A stretch of DNA of 12,149 bases from positions 1 to 12,149 of the forward strand of contig CANQQH010000021.1 in assembly GCA_947625955.1 (NCBI GenBank), in the 5' to 3' direction. A program made the position numbers and the translations under genes. Below the pieces are notes generated by a model. The model saw only the letters and a list, made by a program, of their open reading frames with translations. It ran no database searches and was not told where the DNA came from. Below are positions 7,755 through 12,149 of the stretch, piece by piece; position 1 is the stretch's first letter; each line of letters begins with the position of its first letter. Origin of the DNA: an uncultured Clostridia bacterium. GTDB taxonomy: Bacteria > Bacillota > Clostridia > Christensenellales > UBA1242.

Positions 7755-8321
7755 CTACTCTGCCATTTTCTTTTTCAAGCTTTCAAGTTCCTTTTCAATC
7801 TCGCTTTCAATCGAGCTTTCGGCAGTTGCTTCGTTCGTCATGAGTGAATCAAGTTCCTTGTTTTCTTCCTCAGTTCCGGCCGACGCCGTTGTGAACGACG
7901 ATTCGGTCTCGTTCATGAACTCTTCCATTTGTTCAGTTTGAACTTCAACGCCAATCATTGCCTCAGCAAACTGCTTTTGCACCTTTGCGAAGTCCGACTC
8001 TTTTGTGAGCTTCATCATGTCTTTGCTGAGCGAGCTCATACCTTTGAGAAAGTCCGCCGTCATTGCCGACATATCTTTCATTTGCGAAGTGATTTCGAAG
8101 TTTAGTTTCATCTCATAGACTCTGCGCTGCTGAGTGATTGTCATTTTGAGCCCAGCGAGAGCGAGGTTATATTGCGCCGTGAGCCCTCTTTGTTTTGCCT
8201 GCTTGCCCGACTCAATATAGCCCTTTTTCTGCTCTTCAAGTTTTTGAATTTGCTTGTTCATTTCGTTGATTGTCTTTTTGATTAGCATCTTTTTTTCGAT
8301 TTCTTTTTTACTAACACCCAT
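7755..8321 (-). CDS. ESCRT-III/Snf7-like coiled-coil protein with a C-terminal MIM1-like motif
   Basis: This 188-aa protein is almost entirely helical. It has a basic first third (KKEIEKKMLIKK and onward), a methionine-rich middle helix (MKDMSAMTADFLKGMSSLSK, 81-100), then a helix with QMEEFMNE and a long acidic tail. Basic helices followed by an acidic autoinhibitory tail is the pattern of Snf7/CHMP proteins, and the Met-rich stretch recalls CHMP1/CHMP2. The last residues contain E172-x-x-I-x-x-E-L-x-x-L-K183, which fits the MIT-interacting motif MIM1, (D/E)xxLxxRLxxLK, except for Glu in place of Arg. The neighbour ATPase, 13 bases downstream, carries an MIT-like domain. ESCRT-III subunits polymerise on membranes, and PspA and Vipp1 are the known bacterial members. 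Distant similarity judged by eye; a generic coiled coil remains possible. Confidence 0.68.
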   Translation of the reverse strand: MGVSKKEIEKKMLIKKTINEMNKQIQKLEEQKKGYIESGKQAKQRGLTAQYNLALAGLKMTITQQRRVYEMKLNFEITSQMKDMSAMTADFLKGMSSLSKDMMKLTKESDFAKVQKQFAEAMIGVEVQTEQMEEFMNETESSFTTASAGTEEENKELDSLMTNEATAESSIESEIEKELESLKKKMAE

Positions 8322-8334
8322 AATTTTTCCTCAA

Positions 8335-8928
8335 CTATTCCTCTGGATTTTCCGAGGTTTTTTTGCTTCCCTCAGCAAACATTTCTTGCTCAGCTTCAAC
8401 TTGGTCCTCAGTTTCGAACATGGCAAGCAAAGCATCGTCGTTTGCGTTTGCACCATAGATGCTTTCGTTCTTCTCATATGCCTCTTCAACCTGCTTGAAA
8501 GTCTCATCTGCCGAGGTCAAAACGTCCTCTGCCGAGATCCTGTTTCCAAGCGCTTTGTTGAGAAATTTTGCGAGCCCTTTTTGGTCAGCAAGCAAATTCC
8601 CAAGCGACGCCTTTGACGCGTTTTTGAAAAACTTATTGTCGTCAATTGTGTTTTTCAGCTTGTTCAAAAGACGAATGTTATACATCAAATACATCGCTCT
8701 TTGCACGTTCTGCTCTCTGTCGGCTTTGAGGTTGGTTATCTTCTTTGCATAGAAGAGCCTGACGTCCTGAGATTTCTCCGCCCTGCCCTTTGCCATAAGT
8801 TCGTCTATCTGCTTGCTCTTTGAAGCGAGGTCTTCTTCAAGGTCTTTTTCCTCTTGCTCCAATTTGCAAATTGCGTCAACCACATTCTCACGAGTGAGTT
8901 TGTCATATTTATTTTTGAAAAAAAACAT
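8335..8928 (-). CDS. ESCRT-III/Snf7-like coiled-coil protein
   Basis: About 197 residues from the ATG at 8928. A GTG at 8937 would add three residues, but it lies inside the ribosome binding site AGGTGA (8939-8934), which is correctly spaced for the ATG, so the shorter form is preferred. The N-terminus MFFFKNKYDK is hydrophobic then basic. Two long amphipathic helices follow (about 15-50 and 55-95, numbering from the ATG) with no globular motif. The last third is strongly acidic (DDALLAMFETEDQVEAEQEMF). A basic helical hairpin followed by an acidic tail is the ESCRT-III layout, and the position beside a second such gene and a Vps4-like ATPase supports it. No clear MIM1 or MIM2 motif is seen at its end. 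It could also be another membrane-binding coiled-coil protein. Confidence 0.6.
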   Translation of the reverse strand: MFFFKNKYDKLTRENVVDAICKLEQEEKDLEEDLASKSKQIDELMAKGRAEKSQDVRLFYAKKITNLKADREQNVQRAMYLMYNIRLLNKLKNTIDDNKFFKNASKASLGNLLADQKGLAKFLNKALGNRISAEDVLTSADETFKQVEEAYEKNESIYGANANDDALLAMFETEDQVEAEQEMFAEGSKKTSENPEE

Positions 8929-8933
8929 AATTT

Positions 8934-8939
8934 TCACCT
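8934..8939 (-). promoter_or_regulatory. Ribosome binding site deciding the start at 8928
   Basis: On the minus strand, AGGTGA at 8939-8934 lies five bases before the ATG at 8928. The upstream in-frame GTG (8937-8935) is part of this element, so initiation there would have no ribosome binding site of its own. Confidence 0.65.
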
Positions 8940-8940
8940 A

Positions 8941-9282
8941 CTATATCTTTGAATTTCTGTCGGCAATTGCGAGTTTTATTTGCGTGAGCATTGACTTTAT
9001 TTTCTTGTCAACTTCGCCGTCTGCCTTAACGAGCGCGATTCGCATATCTTCAATAAAATGCTTAATTTTCGTGTCATACTCAACAACCTTTGGATCGTCG
9101 GATGGAATGAGATACTTGATTTTTTCCTTTGTTTCCTTCAAGTCTTCCACCATTTCTTCGTTTTCGCCAGCGAGCAAAATCAAGGCGTCGATTGCTCTTT
9201 CATTCTCGCTGATAAGTTCGCGGTTTGCACCAACCTTTTCAGCTGATGATTTCTTTCCAAATATTTTTTTGAATAAACCCAT
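8941..9282 (-). CDS. Small helical protein with amphipathic N-terminus, possible accessory subunit of the ESCRT-like module
   Basis: This 113-aa protein begins MGLFKKIFGKK, an amphipathic, basic and aromatic stretch of the sort that inserts into membranes at the N-termini of Snf7, CHMP4 and PspA/Vipp1. The rest is predicted helical: ENERAIDALILLAGENEEMVEDLKE, a break at PSDDP (about 76-80), then a helix to the end. Unlike the next two products it has no acidic tail. It is too short for a full ESCRT-III core, and I do not recognise a family. It sits 14 bases after the SPFH gene, with AAGGAG seven bases before the ATG, and its stop is almost at the next gene's ribosome binding site, so translation is probably coupled. 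A nucleator or membrane adaptor is a reasonable guess only. Confidence 0.6.
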   Translation of the reverse strand: MGLFKKIFGKKSSAEKVGANRELISENERAIDALILLAGENEEMVEDLKETKEKIKYLIPSDDPKVVEYDTKIKHFIEDMRIALVKADGEVDKKIKSMLTQIKLAIADRNSKI

Positions 9283-9296
9283 TTTCTTTCTCCTTT

Positions 9297-10349
9297 TTAT
9301 TTAAGTTTGTTTCCGCAACCTGAACAGAATGTTGCGTCGGCGTCATTTTCTTTTCCACACTTTGAGCAAACTTGTTTCTCTTTCACAACCTTCTTGCCGC
9401 ACTTTGAGCAGAACACGTCGTTTGCTTTGAGCTCAGCACCGCAATGTGGGCAGAATGTTTTTTGCGCGGCAGCAGCCTTATGCTTTCCACCCTCTTGATT
9501 TGGATGCCCAATAACTTTCAAAACCTCATAGTAGGCGTTTCTGTCTTGAAGTTCAAGCTGACGAAGATACTTTTCTCTTTCCCACTCTTTGTCGTCGAGC
9601 CTCTCAACTTCTTTGAGGTATTCCTTTATCTTCTCTTGTCTCTTAGCCTCGGCAGCAGCGTCTTCAACGGCATTGCTGTCCTCTTCGGAAATTCCAAGAT
9701 ATTCAATGATGAAGTCAACGAGCGAAATACCCCACGACTTGTCGAACTTCTCGCTCAAAATCTTTCCCGACTTTGTTGCAATACTCTTGCGGTTTGCGTC
9801 GAACTGGTCATAGGTGAGCTTTGCCTCTTTCACAACTTTCAAGAAGCAGTCTGCAAACTCGTCAACAACGGCGGCAGAGAATCTCTTTTTGAACTCTTGC
9901 AAGTCAAACTCCTTCTTCACACCCACAACTTTCCTGAAAAATTGCTCTGGGTTTGAAATTGAGATTCCAAACTGACCTCTTGCCCCAACGCTGACAACCT
10001 TGTTGCTGGCTTCGTCGCGATATTTGATTTTCTCAGGTGTGCCCCACAAAATCAAAACGCTGGTGTCTTTGGGCATATAGATGATGTCAACCGAGAAACC
10101 TTTCTTCCAGTTCTTCACTTCGTCTTTTGTTTCAAAAACATTATAGTGACCGCTCTTATAGAACTTCCCATTGTCGCCCCCCTTGATAACATAAGCGTTG
10201 TGAGTGAATGGAACTTCAAACATTGCATCCTTCTCGCGAATCTCGTCAGACACCCTGACGAAAAGCACGCTGTTGTCGTCAACCTTGGCGTTGCAATGAT
10301 TCTGCTCAAACTTGATAATTTGCTGTGATTTTTTAGAAAATAAACCCAT
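9297..10349 (-). CDS. SPFH/Band-7 domain protein with two C-terminal zinc ribbons (YdjI-like)
   Basis: This 350-aa protein opens the operon. Residues about 25-225 match the SPFH/Band-7 variant seen in Bacillus subtilis YdjI and the so-called virion core protein family; the segment LWGTPEKIKYRDEASNKVV (101-119) followed by GARGQFGISISNPEQFF is typical. A charged helix (about 226-275) leads to an Ala/Lys linker and two zinc ribbons: C300, C303, C314, C317 and C328, C331, C342, C345. No transmembrane helix is present; the MGLFSKK start may touch the membrane. SPFH proteins form oligomeric scaffolds at membranes, and in B. subtilis ydjI lies in an operon with a pspA homologue, itself an ESCRT-III relative. 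The context here is equivalent, with Snf7-like genes following. It starts at an ATG nine bases after AAGGAG. Confidence 0.87.
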   Translation of the reverse strand: MGLFSKKSQQIIKFEQNHCNAKVDDNSVLFVRVSDEIREKDAMFEVPFTHNAYVIKGGDNGKFYKSGHYNVFETKDEVKNWKKGFSVDIIYMPKDTSVLILWGTPEKIKYRDEASNKVVSVGARGQFGISISNPEQFFRKVVGVKKEFDLQEFKKRFSAAVVDEFADCFLKVVKEAKLTYDQFDANRKSIATKSGKILSEKFDKSWGISLVDFIIEYLGISEEDSNAVEDAAAEAKRQEKIKEYLKEVERLDDKEWEREKYLRQLELQDRNAYYEVLKVIGHPNQEGGKHKAAAAQKTFCPHCGAELKANDVFCSKCGKKVVKEKQVCSKCGKENDADATFCSGCGNKLK

Positions 10350-10385
10350 CTTGATTTTCTCCTTGAAAAATAAATTTGTGTAATA

Positions 10386-10409
10386 ATGTAACTATATAAC
10401 TATATACAT
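10386..10409. promoter_or_regulatory. Possible operator: direct repeat and imperfect dyad over the -10 box
   Basis: Two exact copies of AACTATAT lie head to tail at 10390-10405 (plus strand). The surrounding 24 bases begin ATGTA and end TACAT, giving an imperfect inverted repeat centred on the spacer and -10 box. A repressor bound here would block the operon promoter. AT-richness makes chance repeats more likely, and no regulator gene is in view. Confidence 0.35.
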
Positions 10410-10419
10410 AATATGTCAA
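10391..10419 (-). promoter_or_regulatory. Sigma-70-type promoter of the seven-gene operon
   Basis: On the minus strand there is a perfect -35 box TTGACA (10419-10414), a 17-base spacer and a -10 box TATAGT (10396-10391), with transcription expected near 10384. The leader would be about 35 bases long. No other promoter of this quality was found within the operon, and the short gaps suggest that one transcript covers all seven genes. Confidence 0.75.
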
Positions 10420-10770
10420 GCAAACTGTATAAAAACCACTTTTTTTGTGCCGATTTTTGCCAGCAAACTATTTTTTCTGCTTCCACATAATTTTTGAAAA
10501 AAGCATCATGCACATCATCTTTTCTTGCACAAAATCAATTTTCACAAAGTTTTAGAAAACACGAAAATTTACATCATTTTGCAATACTTTTGACGCGATT
10601 TTGCAGAAAACAATGGCAATTCGATTAAACAAAGATTGAAATTTGCACCGAAAACCGCAAATGCAAGGTTCTCACGCTGAAAAATAAGCGAAATGCCACC
10701 AAAAACTCGCAAAAATAAATTCAAAAACAATAAAGCCCCTCTTTCAACAATTTCATCAACACCCTAACTT
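10420..10770. other. AT-rich noncoding stretch between divergent genes
   Basis: No frame shows a credible start, ribosome binding site and product across this roughly 350-base stretch. It is rich in A and T runs, has scattered short repeats (ATTTTGCA occurs twice near 10574 and 10599), and has few G residues on the plus strand. No tRNA-like fold, strong hairpin or terminator was found. It may simply be a long spacer, decayed sequence or an unrecognised RNA. Confidence 0.5.
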
Positions 10771-10774
10771 TCGC

Positions 10775-10804
10775 TTGCCTCAACCCCGCGCTTTTTGATA
10801 TCAT
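10775..10804 (+). promoter_or_regulatory. Possible promoter for the NADAR-hydrolase pair
   Basis: A -35-like TTGCCT (10775-10780), an 18-base spacer and a -10-like TATCAT (10799-10804) precede the gene. Transcription would start near 10811, giving a short leader that just includes the ribosome binding site. The match is moderate. Confidence 0.4.
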
Positions 10805-10815
10805 AAACATATATT

Positions 10816-10819
10816 GGAG
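10816..10819 (+). promoter_or_regulatory. Ribosome binding site deciding the start at 10826
   Basis: GGAG at 10816-10819 lies six bases before the ATG at 10826. The in-frame TTG at 10814 overlaps this site and cannot use it, so the ATG is taken as the start. Confidence 0.7.
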
Positions 10820-10825
10820 AATAGC

Positions 10826-11311
10826 ATGATAAAACTAAAACAATATCGAGACCCATGGCTCGCAGAAAATTTCGATGAATTTATAGGGTTCTACCCACGC
10901 GAATATTTTGTCTTTGACAATTTCTCGTCGTTTAAGGTTCTTTATAACGGCGTGCTTTATTCCACCGTTGAACACGCATATCAGGCAAGCAAATTTTTGG
11001 AAACCGCCCCTGAAATCGCAAAGCAAATTACCGAAAGCTATTCGGCGCACGAAGCGCAAAAAATCGCCTATGCAAACAAAGACAAGCAGCGCGCGGATTG
11101 GGACATCATCAAGGTTGACTTCATGGAAAAACTTTTGCGAGCAAAACTTGAACAAAACCCTTATGTTAAGAAGAAACTTCTTGAAACTGAAAACTACATG
11201 ATATGCGAAGATTCACCAAAAGATAGTTTTTGGGGTATCGGGCCCGACAGAAAAGGGCAAAACCAACTTGGCAAACTTTGGATGAAACTTCGAGATGAAC
11301 TAAGAAAATGA
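10826..11311 (+). CDS. NADAR (YbiA-like) family protein
   Basis: This 161-aa protein matches the NADAR/YbiA family over its whole length. It shows VEHAYQASK (48-56, Glu49), Trp92 in ADWDIIKVDFM, LRAKLEQNP, the block DSFWGIGPD (133-141) and QNQLGKLWMKLRDEL at the end. Family members cleave N-glycosidic bonds: YbiA acts on riboflavin-pathway intermediates, and some NADAR proteins remove ADP-ribose from guanine in DNA as antitoxins to DarT-type toxins. The length is normal for the family. It is cytoplasmic, with no signal or membrane segment. It overlaps the hydrolase gene by four bases (ATGA), so the two are co-translated. Which substrate it uses cannot be told from sequence alone, and no DarT-like partner is visible. 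Its nearness to a TIR protein, another NAD/ADP-ribose enzyme family, may be coincidence. Confidence 0.87.
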   Translation: MIKLKQYRDPWLAENFDEFIGFYPREYFVFDNFSSFKVLYNGVLYSTVEHAYQASKFLETAPEIAKQITESYSAHEAQKIAYANKDKQRADWDIIKVDFMEKLLRAKLEQNPYVKKKLLETENYMICEDSPKDSFWGIGPDRKGQNQLGKLWMKLRDELRK

Positions 11312-12009
11312 ACAATATCAAATATAAAATATTTCAGGCGAAACAGACAAAGGAAATTCTTCTTTGCTTGCACGGCTTCGCGGGCGACAAAGAAAGTTCA
11401 GTTATCGACGCCATCGGTTCGAGCCTGAAAAACAGCAACATCACAACAATTTCATTCGACCTTCCCTGCCATGGCGAAGATGAAAACAGGGGTATTTTCC
11501 GTGTTGAAAAGTGCCAAGAATATTTGGCTGAGGTTTTGAAAGAAATCAAATCTCACACCAGCGCACCAATCAACATCTTTGCAACCAGCTTTGGCGCATA
11601 TTTATTTTTGCATTATCTCAGTTCTTCAAACGATAAATTCAAAAACATCATCTTGCGTTCCCCCGCCATTGACATGCCTCACATCATCCGCAAAATAATG
11701 AAAGAGCACGGCGTCCGCGATATAAAATTCTCGCCCATAAATCTTGGCTATGGTCGGGAACTGTTCATCGACAATCAATTCATTTCATCTCTTTCCCTGC
11801 CTAAGTTCGATTCAAAAAACAGCATAGTGATAAACATCATTCAAGGCAGAAAGGACGAGCTCATTGACTGCGCGTTCAACGAAAAATACTTCGAGAAATA
11901 CTTCAATGGTCGCCATAAAATCTACTATTTTGACTCCGCCGACCATAGATACAAAAATCCTGGCGAGAAAGAAAAGATAGTTGAAATAGTGAAAAATATT
12001 CTATTTTGA
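11308..12009 (+). CDS. Alpha/beta hydrolase (serine hydrolase)
   Basis: This 233-aa protein has the alpha/beta-hydrolase layout. An oxyanion-hole segment LCLHGFAGD lies at about 19-27, followed by a strand ending SFDLPCHGED. The nucleophile elbow is ATSFG with Ser94, the acid is Asp183 in QGRKDELID, and the histidine is His213 in SADHRYKN. The elbow has Ala where Gly is commonest, which many esterases tolerate. No signal peptide or lid domain is obvious, so it is a compact cytoplasmic hydrolase, probably of an ester or acyl thioester. It follows the NADAR gene with a four-base ATGA overlap and no separate promoter, so the two are an operon. The substrate is unknown. Confidence 0.85.
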   Translation: MNNIKYKIFQAKQTKEILLCLHGFAGDKESSVIDAIGSSLKNSNITTISFDLPCHGEDENRGIFRVEKCQEYLAEVLKEIKSHTSAPINIFATSFGAYLFLHYLSSSNDKFKNIILRSPAIDMPHIIRKIMKEHGVRDIKFSPINLGYGRELFIDNQFISSLSLPKFDSKNSIVINIIQGRKDELIDCAFNEKYFEKYFNGRHKIYYFDSADHRYKNPGEKEKIVEIVKNILF

Positions 12010-12086
12010 AAATTTAATTGTATAAAACACATCAATTCACACAGTTTTTTACATTTTTATTTTCAATTTGAAAAGTTGAGGTATAA

Positions 12087-12149
12087 ATGGAATTTATAAA
12101 ATTTTTCAAGAACAAGAATAACATAAAAGAATCCATCGTTATTGTTTTT
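12087..12149 (+). CDS. Start of an unidentified gene running off the right edge (partial)
   Basis: Twenty-one codons are open from an ATG at 12087 to the window end. GAGG at 12078-12081 is five bases upstream. The peptide starts MEFIKFFKNKNN, basic and aromatic, then turns hydrophobic (SIVIVF), as in a short cytoplasmic N-terminus followed by a membrane helix. No family can be named. The 77 bases before it hold no clear terminator or promoter, so it may belong to the NADAR-hydrolase unit. Confidence 0.55.
   Translation, partial: MEFIKFFKNKNNIKESIVIVF

Noticed and set aside
8335..8937. GTG start at 8937 for the 200-aa version of the Snf7-like protein
   Set aside because: The GTG is part of the AGGTGA ribosome binding site for the ATG at 8928, so the shorter form is favoured; the difference is only three residues.
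1023..10349. Origin from an Asgard archaeon, given the ESCRT-like genes
   Set aside because: Bacterial sigma-70 promoters, strong Shine-Dalgarno sites, a YdjI-type SPFH protein, BspA-type repeats and a YbiA-like neighbour point to a bacterium; nothing specifically archaeal is seen.
10726..10808. Short minus-strand frame of 27 codons before the NADAR gene
   Set aside because: No ribosome binding site, no recognisable product, and it overlaps the putative NADAR promoter.
10814..11311. TTG start at 10814 for the NADAR protein
   Set aside because: The codon overlaps the GGAG ribosome binding site that correctly serves the ATG at 10826, and the four extra residues are outside the family domain.

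Overview
The window looks like AT-rich bacterial chromosome, most likely from a low-GC Gram-positive (Bacillota/Clostridia-like) organism. The reasons are strong Shine-Dalgarno sites of the AAGGAG/GGAG type before nearly every gene, near-consensus TTGACA/TATAAT promoters, BspA-type leucine-rich repeats, and an SPFH protein of the kind encoded beside PspA in Bacillus. No phage, IS, CRISPR or RNA gene was seen.

Layout. At the left edge are a divergent promoter pair and the first codons of a minus-strand gene. Next comes a plus-strand JAMM/MPN+ metallopeptidase (154-954), then a bidirectional terminator (981-1008). The core is one tightly packed seven-gene minus-strand operon (10349 down to 1023). 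In transcription order it encodes: an SPFH/Band-7 protein with two C-terminal zinc ribbons; a 113-aa helical protein with an amphipathic N-terminus; two ESCRT-III/Snf7-like coiled-coil proteins (about 197 and 188 aa); a tandem AAA+ ATPase with an MIT-like N-terminal domain, a CbxX/CfqX-type first AAA and a Vps4/Cdc48-type second AAA; a 1280-aa protein with zinc ribbon, TPR, TIR domain, membrane helices and BspA-type LRRs; and a trypsin-like protease with an N-terminal zinc ribbon and no signal peptide. A consensus promoter (10391-10419) with a repeated, dyad-like element over its -10 box drives the operon. About 350 bp of apparently noncoding DNA separates it from a plus-strand pair with a 4-bp overlap: a NADAR/YbiA-family protein and an alpha/beta hydrolase. 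The start of another gene runs off the right edge.

Interpretation (inference). The operon resembles a bacterial ESCRT-like membrane-remodelling module: SPFH scaffold, Snf7-like filament subunits and a Vps4-like disassembly ATPase. One filament subunit ends in a sequence that fits the eukaryotic MIM1 motif, the usual ligand of MIT domains, and the ATPase carries an MIT-like domain. The module is joined to an inverted Toll-like-receptor architecture, with TIR inside and LRR predicted outside, and to a probably cytoplasmic protease. Zinc ribbons recur in three of the seven products. A plausible reading is an envelope-damage or invader-sensing defence system in which membrane remodelling is linked to a TIR effector and a protease. 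The JAMM peptidase and the NADAR protein flank the operon in their own transcription units and may or may not belong to it. All function assignments come from reading motifs by eye; no database search was possible.
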